Assembly: GCA_023101725.1 (NCBI GenBank)
Contig: JALJCO010003416.1
Span: 1 to 64,000, forward strand
Direction of reading: 5' to 3'
Length of the DNA: 64,000 nt
From: Atherinomorus stipes
Taxonomy: Eukaryota > Chordata > Actinopteri > Atheriniformes > Atherinidae
The translations under genes were made by a program, and so were the position numbers. How positions within the stretch are numbered: the stretch's first letter is position 1; each line of letters opens with the position of its first letter. Below are positions 9,830-21,212 of the stretch, piece after piece. The notes under the pieces were generated by a model, which was given only the letters and a program-made list of their open reading frames with translations, did no database searches and was not told the DNA's origin.

Positions 9830-11191
9830 AGGTCGGGTCGCAAGGGCAGCTGCCTAAGTGGGGAAGCCCAGACTTCCCTCTCCACGGCCACACCCGCCAA
9901 CTCATCCGAGGGGGTTCCTGAGGTGTTTCCAGGCCAGCCGGGAGATGTAGTTCCTCCAGCGTGCCCTAGGCCTCCCCTGGGGTCTCATCCCAGTGGGACG
10001 TGCCTGGAACACCTCACCAGGGAGGGGTCCAGGAGGCATCCTAACCAGATGTCCGAGCCACCTCATCTGGCTCCTCTCGATGCAGAAAAGCAGTGACTCT
10101 ACTTTGAGTTCCCTCCTGGATGACCGAGCTCCTGACCCTATCTCTAAGAGAGAGCCCGGCCACCCTGCAGAGGAAACTCATTTCGGCCGCTTGTACCTGC
10201 GATCTCGTTCTTTTGGTCATGACCCACAGTTCGTGGCCATAGGTGAGGGTAGGAACGTAGATCGACCAGTAAATTGAGAGCTTCGCCTTCTGGCTCAGCT
10301 CCTTCTTCACCATGATGGATCGATGCAGTCCTCATCACTGCAGACGCCACGCCAATCAGTCGGTCCATCTCCCGTTCCATTTTTCCCTCACTCGAGAACC
10401 CCGAGATACTTGAACTCCTCCACCTGGGGCAGGACCTTACCCCTGACCCGGAGAGGACACTCCACCCTTTTCCGGGTGAGGACCATGGTCTCGGATTTGG
10501 AGTTGCTGATTTTCATCCTAGCCGCGCACACTCGGCTGCAAATCACTGGAGGTCACAGCCCGATGACGCCAACAGAACCACATCATCTGCAAAAAGCAAA
10601 GACCTGATCATGAGGCCATCAAACCAGATCCCTCCAACACCTCGGCTGCACCTAGAAATCCTGTCCATAAAGGTTATGAACAGGATCGGTGACAAAGGGC
10701 AGCCCTGGCAGAGTTCAACCCTCACCAGAAATGGATTTGACCAACAGCTGGAAATGTGGACCAAGCTCTGGCACCGGTCACACAGGGGCCAGACAGCTCG
10801 AACAAGAGGGTCCAGCACTCCGTATTTCCGGAGCACCCCCCACAGGGATCCCGGGGGGAACATGATCAAACACCTTCTCGAAGTCCACAAAGCACATGTA
10901 GACTGGTTTGGCAAACTCCCATGCCCCCTCCAGGATCCTGAAGAGGGTGTAGAGCTGGTCCACTGTTCCACAAACAGGACGAAAACCACTATCTGACAGA
11001 CCCACCTCTCCAGGACCCCCCAATAGACCATACCAGGGAGGCTGAGGAGTGTGATCCCCCTGAAATTGGAGCACCGTCTGATCCCCCTTTGAAGAGGGGG
11101 ATCACCACCTCAGTCTGCCAGTCCAGAGGCCATGTCCACACAATGCTGCAGAGGCGTGTCAGCCAAGACAGCTCCACAGCATCCAGAGCCC
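9830..11191 (-). pseudogene. LINE reverse transcriptase, decayed
   Basis: The minus strand encodes reverse transcriptase in several frames. One run has 'CQGCPLSPILFITFMDRIS' and the catalytic box 'LLFADDVVLLA' (within 10543-11031). Upstream pieces read 'WLTRLCSIVWT', 'PLDWQTEVVIPLF' and 'VDQLYTLFRILEGAWEFA' (about 10778-11177). Downstream pieces read 'AKLSIYWSIYVPTLTYGHEL' and 'AAEMSFLCRVAGLSLRDRV' (10041-10313). Several frameshifts separate them, so the gene is dead. The N-terminal endonuclease is absent because the copy is 5'-truncated. A related C-terminus lies at 24125-24712. Confidence 0.85.
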
Positions 11192-11196
11192 TACAG

Positions 11197-13410
11197 GATA
11201 AGTTGAACGAGCGAACGAGTACTCTTGTCCTGTGTGTCCAGATTTAGCTTTCCGTAAGTTATGAGGGTGTTCTACACACTTTTCAGGGCCGCACGCACAC
11301 GATGCGCGCTTCCGTAGCACAGCTGAGAAGAGCAGCTCATTACCCAATTTGCGAAACTCTGAACTCACAGGACAATAGTACTCATTTATTTGTTCATTCT
11401 ACTTAAGCATTGGCAAAAATCGAGGAGTTTTGCTGCAGATAATGGCCGCGTTTCCCAGTTAAGATTCTTCTTTGGATTAAAGAAGGCCTCAAGGAAGCTC
11501 TTCCCAACAAAGGATCGCAAAGATACGCCCGTTTCCCAGATTGCTTCTTTCACGCGTTCTTATTTCCTGAGAAACGTCTTGGCTACGCTACATCTTTAGA
11601 AGGTCCTAACAGAAGCTATCCACTTCCGGGGGTGCTGAAAAAAAAGCAATCGAGGTCAGGTATATCGATCGACACCATTCATTTAGTGTGGAGGTTATTT
11701 TCCGACGCTGATATTGAGCCCATTTATACGTTTATGTGTTTGTGCAAGAAGACAAACTGTTAAAAATATGCATGTGATTACCAGTGATTGCAAATATTCA
11801 TTGAAAAGCTCATTGTATATTGTGTAATTGGCCAAATTGTGCTAAACAGGTGTAGGCGATTGGAAATTTACAGATGCCCCATAAATAATGGTCATTCTGA
11901 CGCTATTTGTTGACGTAATGGCTGAAGGGAACCCCGCCAAGAGGATTCCTGAAACGTGCGTGTGTGTCATATCGATGCTCAGTAGTAGAATCGGGAAACG
12001 GTGGCTAGGTGATTGAAACACTGAAAAAGGGTAACATTTTCTTGTTCGCAAAACAATAGATCAACTCCTGGAACTCCTGACAAGCTTCAGCCAAAAACGA
12101 TATGCACCAAACTTTCAAAAACTTTTTGTCGGGTTACTGTTGTCTGGGGAAATCTTGGAGGATGTAATCACCTACACACATCTTATGTTAAATGAGCTCC
12201 ACATGGCAGCATTTGGCAAATGGGCGACATACTGTATCTGGTGCGTAAAGTGTGCGTCCAGGATGACGCACGTGCATTCAACAAACAGTAATCCCGCAAA
12301 TGGTTGACGTGACTTAATAAAGAATGGCTTGTTCTGCCACTCACTCGTGCCCAATTCTTCAAAGGCCTGCGTAAACGCAAAGTAATGGGAATGCTCCACA
12401 TATTACACTGAGAGGTTGTGTTTGCCATTTTTGAATCCCTGCCCAGTGCCACCTATGATTTTTAACATGACCTTTGTGCTGAGGTTGGCAGAGAAAGGTA
12501 GTCAGGGGGACCTAAATAGGTGGTTCGGGTGGTACTGAAGTGTTTTATAGTTCAATATCAAAGTGTGGCCGGAGGGGGTGGTTTGGTTTGGTTCTCTGCA
12601 CAGACATCTGATGCGGGTCTGATACGGGTATGCGTAAATGGCCATGCTTTTATTGTGCGAAGCAGGTGCATCTCATCATGAACAGCTGACAAATGCGTAA
12701 ATATGACGTGAGTCCTCATAGATTGCGTATAATTTGCGTACAATTCCTACCGCAATGTTTTTGTTTCTGTGGTTGATACCCACAGCTTTATCTAACGTAA
12801 GCTAAGTATAGGGAGGCCTATCTTGCCATAATGATTAAACTTAACCACAATATTTTCTGTCATTCACTCGGTAACTACAGTTTTCTTCCATCATAGATGA
12901 TTGACATTGTGACATGAGTGAGAAAACATGACTCAATACAACAACTGATCCGTGAATAGGTCCATTTTTAATAATTTCCATTTTCTACTTTTTTTTCACG
13001 GGAAATAGTGTCGTTTCCAAAAGTGACCAGTAGATGGGCCTGTTGTTCCCTTAGCAGGGGGAACGTTAAAGAAGGGTCGAAAGAGTGGGTCTGGCCGCTC
13101 CTGAAAATAAAGAAGCTACTAAGTTAAGAGCGCATCTGGGAAACGCAACGTCCAAACAAGGCACCTTTAAGAAGTGACTTAAGGAGGACCTCAGCGTTAA
13201 GAGTGTCTTAACTAATCTGGGAAATGCGGCCAATGTCTTTTATAGTAACTGCCCCGTATCTCCCATTTTACCGGACATGCACCAAAGGGTGACTTAACGT
13301 AATATCTTCAGAAGGACTCAAAGTGATGCAGAAACTTTACCCGTGAGTAAATGCATGTATGTAATCCTAGAAACAAGGTCCAAGTTGGAAAAAAAAAACA
13401 AACTTATCCT
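11197..13410. mobile_element. TTAA-type MITE inside the LINE, itself interrupted
   Basis: Left end AGGATAAGTTGAACG, right end complement AGGATAAGTTTG. The right flank is TTAA (13411-13414); the left flank is degraded (CTAC at 11193-11196), although LINE relatives carry TTAA at this point. Without the insertion at 11444-13231 the unit is about 423 bp. It is the second copy of the family at 9108-9502. Confidence 0.75.
11444..13231. mobile_element. GGCCGC-ended DNA transposon, non-autonomous
   Basis: 1788 bp inserted into the TTAA MITE. Ends are GGCCGCGTTTCCCAGTTAAG and, on the complement, GGCCGCATTTCCCAGATTAG. The MITE sequence reads straight across without the insert, leaving AAT at 11441-11443 and 13232-13234 as a 3-bp TSD. 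Similar 'TTTCCCAGAT' motifs recur inside. No transposase is recognised. The superfamily is open; a 3-bp target would suit Harbinger-like elements although AAT is not the usual TWA. Confidence 0.7.
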
Positions 13411-13477
13411 TTAAGGAACTGGGGCCCTGCCACTGAGGAGCTTTTTAACTGCCTCAGCCCTGGTGACAGAACTTTTT

Positions 13478-13552
13478 TTATTTTAGTAAATGTCTGAATT
13501 GAAACAAAGAGTAAAAAGTTTAAAGGGGTCTGAGTGCTTTCTGTACCCACTG
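13478..13552 (+). mobile_element. Tc1-like transposon 3' end, part 2
   Basis: Continues the fragment at 9520-9800: 'TGAATTGAAACAAAGAG', 'TTTAAAGGGGTCTGAGTGC', then GTACCCACTG followed by TA. The complement CAGTGGGTACAGAAAGC is a well-known fish Tc1 terminal sequence. The two parts join across the Rex3-like LINE. Confidence 0.8.
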
Positions 13553-13554
13553 TA

Positions 13555-14065
13555 AAATGCAAAATGTTTTTTATATGTTACTGTTATTGTACAAAGAATT
13601 TCATTAGGGTGAGGATACTGTACAATTAATGATATACTTTATGAAGATGCCAACTTTCTGTTCTCCACTGTAGTCAGGGCTGTTGTAGTGTCAAAATAAT
13701 GTAAGATACTTTGATAGAGACAATTGGCACATAAAACCGTGAAACTTGTTGAGCTGTTGATAATGAACAGAACTGTCTGTTGTTCTCTGCATATGTATTG
13801 ATCGTACCACCTTTCACTGCTGTGTGTGAAGTTTGTGTAATGTTGTAAATGTCATAACTGTTTTTCATTTTAAATTTTTCACTCCACCTGCAGAGCTGCT
13901 CAGTAATAAAATCAACATAAAGTACCATAAGACTGCAGAGGGATTCCAAGTCTGTCATAAGAACCAAAGCTTTGTCCAATCCTGTGTATAGCTATGCATG
14001 TTTAATTTGAAAGCATGCATGTATTTGTACGTTTTGGTAAATGAATACATATAAATAAATAAATG

Positions 14066-14067
<2 letters not shown>
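13555..14067. other. no gene seen
   Basis: AT-rich sequence. A minus-strand open stretch of about 100 codons (13674-13979) has no recognisable family and ordinary composition; I do not call it a gene. Confidence 0.4.

Positions 14068-14124
<57 letters not shown>
14068..14124. repeat. (TA)n microsatellite
   Basis: About 27 uninterrupted AT units, followed by a short TG-rich stretch (14130-14142). Confidence 0.95.
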
Positions 14125-14127
<3 letters not shown>

Positions 14128-14149
14128 GTATGTGTGTGTATATTGCTTT

Positions 14150-14230
14150 GAAAAAAGGAGCAAAAACACAGAGATGGTGGTGATAGCGGTGTAAATATGT
14201 TAATGGCTTCCTGTCACAAAGCTCCAGGTG
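14150..14230. repeat. short repeat shared with 6230-6310
   Basis: 'GGAGCAAAAACACAGAGATG' here matches 'GGAGCAAAGACACAGAGATG' at about 6246-6265; both continue with GTGGTG and GTGTAAATATGT. The two copies also each lie upstream of a SINE fragment. Family unknown. Confidence 0.5.
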
Positions 14231-14701
14231 ATGAAGTAGTCAAAGTGCATGAAGATGGAAACTAGAACGTCAGAAAATGTAAGTGAAAAAAAGACAGATG
14301 GAAATGAGTTTAACAACATGAAGAGGGAATTTCATTCTTTTAAAGCAATATCTTTACTTGTATATAAAAAAGAAAAAAAAATTCAAATCTCACCTTTTTG
14401 ACCAGTCATTAACTGTTAGATAAATTGCATCTGTATTTGCATTTTAGGCAATTTTCCCTTCATTAATGAATGCCCCGAGGGAGAGTCCATGGAATTTGAA
14501 AATTACAAAGATGCTAAGTGACCAAATTTAAAGATGAGTAATATAGTTTCAGGCAATGAGAAAAAACTAATAAAAATGCATGATAAAGTGACAAATGCAA
14601 TAAAGAAACTTTAAAAAGAGGAGAAAATTCAAATGTGGAATCAAAGATGTGGAAGCAAGTTTCAATATCAAATACTGGCATGCTGCAGGTAGAGGTTCAG
14701 T

Positions 14702-14925
14702 TGGATTTTTTTTTTTTTTTTTTTTTTGTTATATTTGTATGATCCCTGAGGGGAAATCAGGGCTCTGCATTTCACCCATCTCTGTACTGTGAGTATCAGA
14801 GAGCAGTGGGCTGTTGGTGGGGGGTTAAGGACCTTGCTCAGGGGTCCACAGTGGTACACCCAGGGATTGTGTCGGGGAATCGAACCCGGGTCCTCCGCGG
14901 GCTATCCACTCCCCCTTTACAGCAT
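14702..14925 (-). repeat. tRNA-derived SINE
   Basis: On the minus strand a pol III B-box-like GGTTCGATTCC (plus 14876-14886) is followed by 'CTGAGCAAGGTCCTTAACCC', an internal body and an A tail of about 21 (T run at 14706-14726). This is the layout of a tRNA-derived fish SINE. The A-box part of the head is not clear, so the 5' end may be truncated. Confidence 0.75.
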
Positions 14926-15456
14926 ATTTGGCTTTTAAAAGCAAGAAATTCTTATGGACAAATTGTGATCTGCAATGTCATTAAAACTTCTTTTGAAATT
15001 CTAAGTGTTTTCATGTCAGGAAATGCAAATAGACACAGATGCATGAATTTGGAAGTTGAACATTCATGTATGCAAAATATTTGCTCTAAAATTATTATGA
15101 TGTCACCTTTAGCCACAATCAGCTCACGCCAAGTTGGTCAGCTTTTGGACCAAGTTGGTATTAACTGGCTCTTTCAGATAGCTGTACTTGTTTAAGTACA
15201 TGTTACGGGACAAATGTAACTGTTCCTTTTGTGACTGCCTGCCCTTAGTTCTAAGCCTGCTTACCGAAGGATGGCTTTTTCACGTTTGTATTTTACTTTG
15301 TATTGTGTGTGTGTGGCAGGGCTGCAATGATTAGTTGATGTTGTCAACAGAAGCTGACTATGAAATTAGTCGACATCCAATTTAATTGTCAGCGATTGTA
15401 ACACCTGTATTCTACTCAGAGTTGGACATATACAATAGAGTATAGCGCCAAGCAAA

Positions 15457-16377
15457 AATATGGTGGTGGACCAGGTAAAGAAAAAGTGACCAAAGACATC
15501 AAAAGTCCGGGACCACTTCATATTAAACCACAAAATACAATAAGTACTTGTAAGTAGTGATGGCCAAATGAAGCTTCATGAAGCAATGAGGCTTCCCAGC
15601 CAATTGGTTCGGGAAAAAAGGTTCAGTACTTGGGGTTTCATTCATATTCCTCTTTAGTGACATCTAGTGTCAAAATGGGTCCACATCAGCCCAAACAAAA
15701 ATGCACTCAAACCATCTCAGTAGTGCCCATGACCAGAAAATAAAGGATTTATCAAATAAATGGAACTCCGTATATGAGGTGACATAAGGCTGAAATCTGT
15801 TTATTGAGGAAGAGGAGCGTCTTCAGTGTTCGGTTTGGCGACTTAATAATCTTCAAATAATGTGCAGGTGCAGGGGAACATTAATCAGTGGGAAATCTGA
15901 TAATACTGTGGATTTCTGTGGCTGTATGTCAGGATCTTTCTGTCTTTGTATTTTGAGCTCGGATAAATTATCTGTCAACTTCAATCTAGCGACTTCCGAA
16001 TGTTTCTTGTACAGAAGTGAAACACAGACCGACATGTTATGTCATCTTCACAAACCAAGGCCTTGTTTTGCTCTGGTCACGTGATTCCTATGCTGACAAC
16101 ACAAGCTCCGGAACAAAGCTTCATTAGGAACGCCCCGTTTTTCTCGACACGCGCTGCAGTCTCAGTTCATCGGGCACATCACTACTTGTAAGATTTGCAA
16201 AGTCGACCTTGTGTGCCATGAAAATATGTCCACGATGCTCGAACATTTAAGGAGGAGGTGTGCCAGACTTAAGAATAACCTTAGTTGTTGTTTACGACCC
16301 CCCACAGCGAATAAGTGCTTAAAGCAACCTTTACCGATCTTGCATTTCAGAAAGCACAACAAGATTATTTGAATATA
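15457..16377 (+). pseudogene. BED zinc finger of hAT transposase, broken
   Basis: The part before the nested hAT encodes 'SKVRDHF' in a frame that begins MVVDQ (ATG 15459-15461) and meets a stop. The part after it encodes 'TCKICKVDLVCHENMSTMLE' and HLRRRC. The pattern SKVWxHF...CxxC...HxNxSxMxxHL is that of BED DNA-binding fingers of hAT transposases (ZBED type). The final zinc ligand, usually H, appears as C. Breaks are an early stop, a frameshift between the halves and the 630-bp insertion. No DDE catalytic region is seen downstream. Confidence 0.75.
15555..16184. mobile_element. hAT MITE nested in hAT
   Basis: 630 bp with an exact 8-bp TSD CTTGTAAG (15547-15554 and 16185-16192). Ends TAGTGATGGCC and, on the complement, TAGTGATGTGCCC. 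The left portion has 'GAAGCTTCATGAAGC' motifs known from a common fish hAT family. It lies within the BED zinc-finger codons of the outer hAT. Confidence 0.88.
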
Positions 16378-16891
16378 AACAGTCCCGCCTCACTCCTAAG
16401 ACACACCCCTTCATTCCCTCCACCTCCCTATGCAGAATCAAAGGTCTGACAGGCAGGTCCGTTGGACAATCCTAGAGGTGCACCCCACTTCAAGGATTGG
16501 TTGGAGTTTTCATTGAATATTTAGAGATTGGAATAATATTTTATTTTGATTAATGGTGGGTCTGTCTTGTATTTCAGAGTTCCATTACCTCATTCATAGC
16601 ATTTTACCCTGTTAGAAAAATAGTGTAAGAATGCAACATCGGTAAGGGTTGCTTTAATTGTGTGATAAATCAGATGGTCATCTTATGGTCACAAAGCTGG
16701 CTGCTGGAAAACTGTCAGAATCACGGATGCCAAAATCAGCTACTCTAATTGAGATAATGTTGAATTTGGATTTTTAAAATGGCACCTCAAATAACTTTCC
16801 TTGTGGACACCCGATAGTAGAAACAATATAAAGCAAAACAAAACAAAGCAAACTCTAAATGTAAGGCTTTGAAGATTTTAGAAACCTCATA

Positions 16892-17775
16892 CGGTGCGTA
16901 CACACCAAATGGGATTTTGGCATCAAGGGCGTCCGGTTTACATGCAAAGTCAATGGCTGACGCGTCGAGGAGGCGTCGAGAACACTGCGTCGTGTTGCGC
17001 ATTGGGCGCACTGGGCCCACCACGTCTAGGGGTGTTGCACGCATTTTGTGTGGCGAGTTTTGAGATTTTGAGCGTTTGACGCATTTGACGCGCATTACGC
17101 TCGTCAGAGGCGGCAGACCCCAGAGTTGGAAAATCTGAACTTTGGCGTCTTGACGCGGGGCATCAACCAATCAGAGCGACTCAATGTCATGGCGTAGACA
17201 CACATTTTATGACAGGACGGGAAACACCAAGAAGAAACAGGGGAATCTCCTCACTCTCTGAAGACAGAGGAGGATAAACTGTTGTGTGCGTCCGGTCCCG
17301 GTTTCTGCATGGCGGTTTGATGACCTGCTCTGCCGATGGGATGGGCTGATAATCCCGCATCGGGACAGCGGGACGTTAAACTGGGCTGGATCAGACAAGT
17401 GAAAGCGCCGCTCACCAGCGCGCAACTCCTGGAGTAAAGGGTGAAACTTATCACACTCAGAACACCTGGAATTATTTGGTGAACCCAGACACAGAGCAGA
17501 GACGCCCGAGGACGACGTTCCCTAGCTTTGCTTATCACATAAAGCTGAGCCCCTCTCTCTCCTCCATCTGCCATAGTGCAGGCAGACCGGTGACAGGAAA
17601 AAAAGAGGAGAGGCTTGTTGCGGATCGTGCGCGCCTTGGCTGGACATCCCTCGACGCGCATCGGGGATGTCAAGATGCTGGAAATCAAGCGTCTGACTTT
17701 TTAGTGACCCAGCGTCCAACTTTGGGCGTCAGGCACATTTTTGATGCCCAAATCGCGTTTGGTGTGTATGCACCG
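16892..17775. mobile_element. inverted-repeat element, 'CGGTGCRTACACACCAAA' ends
   Basis: 884 bp. Left end CGGTGCGTACACACCAAA, right complement CGGTGCATACACACCAAA, followed inward by matching GATTT..GGCATCAA. Flanked by ATA on both sides (16889-16891, 17776-17778), perhaps a 3-bp target. The interior is GC-richer and has GACGC/GCGTC motifs. No transposase. Superfamily uncertain, possibly Harbinger-like. Confidence 0.7.
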
Positions 17776-18008
17776 ATAAAGTTCACCACTGTATCAAACC
17801 ACCTAAAAGCTAAAACAACCGTCAATGACATGATGCCAAATTCAGATTTTTAACATGGCATTAGTAAGAACTTTGTTAATAATATCCTGGAAAAAATCAC
17901 AAAGGTGTATGATTAATGTAGGATACCCCTACATACTTACTCAATAACTAATGAGGCAATAACTAATTGACTATCAGCATAGTCCGTCGTTGCAGCCCTA
18001 ATGTGTGG

Positions 18009-19573
18009 GCAATTACAACATTGGCAAACCTAGATGGTAGGTCCATCCGCACTATGGTAGCCCTGGAAGGACATGTCCTCCTCAATCACCTAAAGTAGTG
18101 ACAAGAAATCTGTTGCAGTTGTGGCAGTTGACGGTCCTGTCACAATACCTCCGAGTGCTCTGTCACCTTGGCAAGACTGTCAACTGCTCCACTAGAGGGC
18201 AAAGCTACTAAAAACCTTGGAGTAAATTTCTAAGTAGGCTAAAAAAAAAAAAGAAAGAAAAAAAAGTATGAAAAAAATGCTTCAAAAAAGACTCCCAATC
18301 GGTAGTCTTGGTAGTCATCCCAAAGATGTTATGCTTGAGCCCGTCTGCTCGACTCCACATTGATCTTATGAACCTAAGTCTTGCAAGCGCTGTTTTGGTG
18401 GAAGTCTCAGCATGCTGAAAGGCACTTGACCACATGAACTGAGGCCTCGTTACGTCATCCGCGAGTGTCGAGCGGAAATCTTGAAGGGACTGGGTTTATT
18501 AATCTGTCAATGCTAATATGGGTTCCAGTCACTTGGGAATTTATCAAAAATACTTAATTTATCACAGAGGATAATTCCAAGATATTAACCACAAAGCAAA
18601 CACTAACAGAAAGTTAAAAATGTATCTTTTATCATATACTGAGTCAGAGACAAGACAGCTCCTGGCAACGCTTTTATCAGCTGCAGTACACACCCACAGC
18701 CAGCAGATGGAGTTCTTGATGACTGTCTCAAATATCTCAAGACATCGTGTCGATCTCTTGGCAGCAGTGTCAAAATGTCTCATTTTCTCATGAGGCTTCG
18801 TTTTCACCATCCCTACCAATGGGTGAACTTTGGCTTTGTTGTCTAACAACAAAGACCGAAGAACTTTTTTTTGTGGGGATGAAACCATTTGGAATTAAGA
18901 CTTTGCCCATCCCTGGCCTCCAAAGGACTCCTGTAAGGGGTCTAGTCTATTTTATGACTACACAAGGTGTTTCCTTTGATAAGTTACATGGTACTCTTAA
19001 GCAGGTGGAGGAGGGGTAGATGGCAGTTTATTCAGGCCTCCTGTTCACCAAACCAATGTGAAATACCAGGGCAGATGAGAGGCTTCCTGCTGGGTCTCTG
19101 TCAGAAGGGTCTGAACAACCACAATCATGATTATAAGTAATGATAAACTGTTGCTTGTTTCAGAGAAATATAAATGACTAATGAGAAGAAAATGAAACTA
19201 TGCTGTAGCTTCCTGTCTACACTGCTAAACATCTTTGTATGTATTTTTTTGCCATGCAAAACAGCCATAGTGTGCAGTCTCTTACTGACAGCTGCAACAC
19301 AGATACAATAAGTGGGATCAGCCAATATATAAAACAAAAAAGTGGAGCCAGTGGAGTGTGACAGTAGCAACTGGGCACAGACACTGAAAATAAAAGAGGC
19401 AGATATGATTGATGCTCCAGAAGAGCCCGACAGCCAATTGGCAGCTTTTTTTTTTTAATAAATTCCCTGAAACACATTGTTTTTGTAACGCCACCAATAC
19501 CTTAGTGGATGCAAATCAACATATCACAATAAAATCTTGTCACTTTCTTGTTGGATTTGGGCAAAAACATCAC
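18009..19573. other. no gene seen
   Basis: Single-copy-looking sequence with an A-rich run at about 18241-18276. Short open stretches (for example 18562-18888 minus) carry no recognisable motif. Confidence 0.4.
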
Positions 19574-19581
19574 ATGGGTAG

Positions 19582-21204
19582 CAGTGCTGGACTGGCCATC
19601 GGGCATTTTCCCGGTGGGCCCACAGTGATTTTGGGCTGGCCTGGCTTTTTTTGTTTGTTTGTTTAATATAGCTTTTGTGGTCAGTGGCAAACTGGTAGTT
19701 TGGCCCATTATTCCTGAGTGATTGTGGGCTGGACCAATTACACCTGAGGGCCGATGCCCCCCTCCATCTTGGGCCACCGCTGTCAATCGATCGATCAATC
19801 AATCACCCAGAGAGAACTACAGAAAGAGCAAAACACAGAGAGTTTTCATGGGGAAAATTGGGAATTAAAGAGGCTAGCTCTTCATACAGATGCTGCCAAA
19901 TGTATTATGATAACACCGAAGTTTGCTGGAGGCTGTAGAGGAACTTTCAGCCACAGGTGACGTAGGCGGAGGTCACCGGCAGGTGGATGAGGGTGACCCG
20001 CGGCGGACCCTGGCGGGGGGTAAGAAGTGATGAACTACACTCTACCTGGGTTGATAAATCAAGTTTGGGTGTAGTCTAGTTCATTTTTGTTGTGCTTGCT
20101 AACTCTTTAAAAGTCAGTAGTTATAAGCAGGCTGTGCATCGCACAACGTGCAGGCAGCGCGCGCATCGTCGTCAGCTGAGTCAGACACAGATATAAGCGT
20201 TTTTATGAATCTATCAGGGAGGTGAAAGTGGAAATTAGCTGGAATATTTCTCCTGCTACGCCGATGTGTCGCCTACATCACAGGCACGCACAGAGCTGAA
20301 TACTGTCGTTAATGGTGATTCTCAGTAGTAAAAAGGTTCCAGTCATTTTTAGGTTTTATTAACGTCAACATGTTATCCAAGAGCTGAACTTGAAAGAATA
20401 TTTAGAGCATGCCCACTAAATGAAACGTTTGCAGAAGAAAATGAAATAACTGGTCTGACACAAGGGTTTGTTTGTTTTTATTCGCTATATTTCAGCCATT
20501 TATGGAATATTATTGTGCGATAGAGATTGGAATTGTCACGTGACTTCACACTGTGCAGCTGTTATATTCAAATTATTTAACTGTCATCACATGCTGTGAT
20601 GGAGAGGTTACCCAGTTCATGAACAGCGATAGTTCAGGAGCACTGATTTTAAGGTTGCCGGTATAGGCTATCCAGTTTATCAAGCCTGTTTGGAGTGAGA
20701 TTGTAATAGGGGACTATATGGCATGAGTATGGTAGGGGGCTGCCTTACTTGTACCTGAAAAAAGTTCAGATTTGATAAAGATAAAGTGCATTGGTTATCT
20801 TTTTCACCTAGTTTATGTTTGTTTTTATTAAACAACAATTTGGCCATTATAACAGCCTGCTGATTACATTGTAGCTTTTTGTCACCTTGTTCATACTTTA
20901 CAGACCACTTCATAGGCTACTGCATAGCACAACAGGACCTTTATTTGTAATGGTAAGTCCCATTGAGACATGCCATCTTTTTTTTAGAGAGACCTGCTTA
21001 CCTAATGTACATGTCTTTAAATGTTGGGAGGAAGGTTTAGGTTTAAGTTTATAACATACAGAGTACATACAAAGTACATACAAACAAGACAATGTACAAG
21101 CACTTGTTTTCATCCAGAGGTGTCAGCGTCCTTCCATTGATATCTGGTAGGCCAGTCTCGGTTCAAAATGCCCAGGCTGATTTTTTTGTCCCAGTCCAGC
21201 CCTG
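19582..21204. mobile_element. hAT transposon, non-autonomous
   Basis: 1623 bp with an exact 8-bp TSD ATGGGTAG (19574-19581, 21205-21212). Ends CAGTGCTGGACTGG and, on the complement, CAGGGCTGGACTGG. The left end continues with 'CCATCGGGCATTTTCCCGG', a familiar hAT terminal motif. No transposase domain is visible. Confidence 0.88.
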
Positions 21205-21212
21205 ATGGGTAG

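Larger units (their letters stand above)
9801..13468 (-). mobile_element. Rex3/RTE-like LINE inserted in the Tc1 fragment
   Basis: A 5'-truncated non-LTR retrotransposon on the minus strand, 3' end at 9801 and 5' break at 13468. It is flanked by near-identical 9-mers GAAGTTTTT (9792-9800) and GAACTTTTT (13469-13477), as expected for LINE integration. It is itself split at a TTAA site by the MITE at 11197-13410. The LINE text continues on both sides: CTGAGGCAGTTAAAAAGC on the 5' side, GCTCTGGATGCTGTGG on the 3' side. Assignment to Rex3/RTE rests on remembered fish sequences. Confidence 0.75.
15317..18000 (+). mobile_element. hAT transposon carrying nested elements
   Basis: 2684 bp with CAGGGCTGCAATGA at the left and TAGGGCTGCAACGA on the right complement. 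TSDs are GTGTGTGG (15309-15316) and ATGTGTGG (18001-18008), 7 of 8. It encloses a hAT MITE (15555-16184) and another inverted-repeat element (16892-17775). Without these about 1.16 kb remains, including a BED zinc-finger remnant. The rest of a transposase is missing, so it is an internally deleted, dead copy. Confidence 0.82.

Noticed and set aside
9108..13410. A single 4.3-kb TTAA element with about 400-bp inverted ends
   Set aside because: Both ends do match, but LINE and Tc1 sequences read continuously across the right-hand MITE, so these are two separate MITE copies, one truncated.
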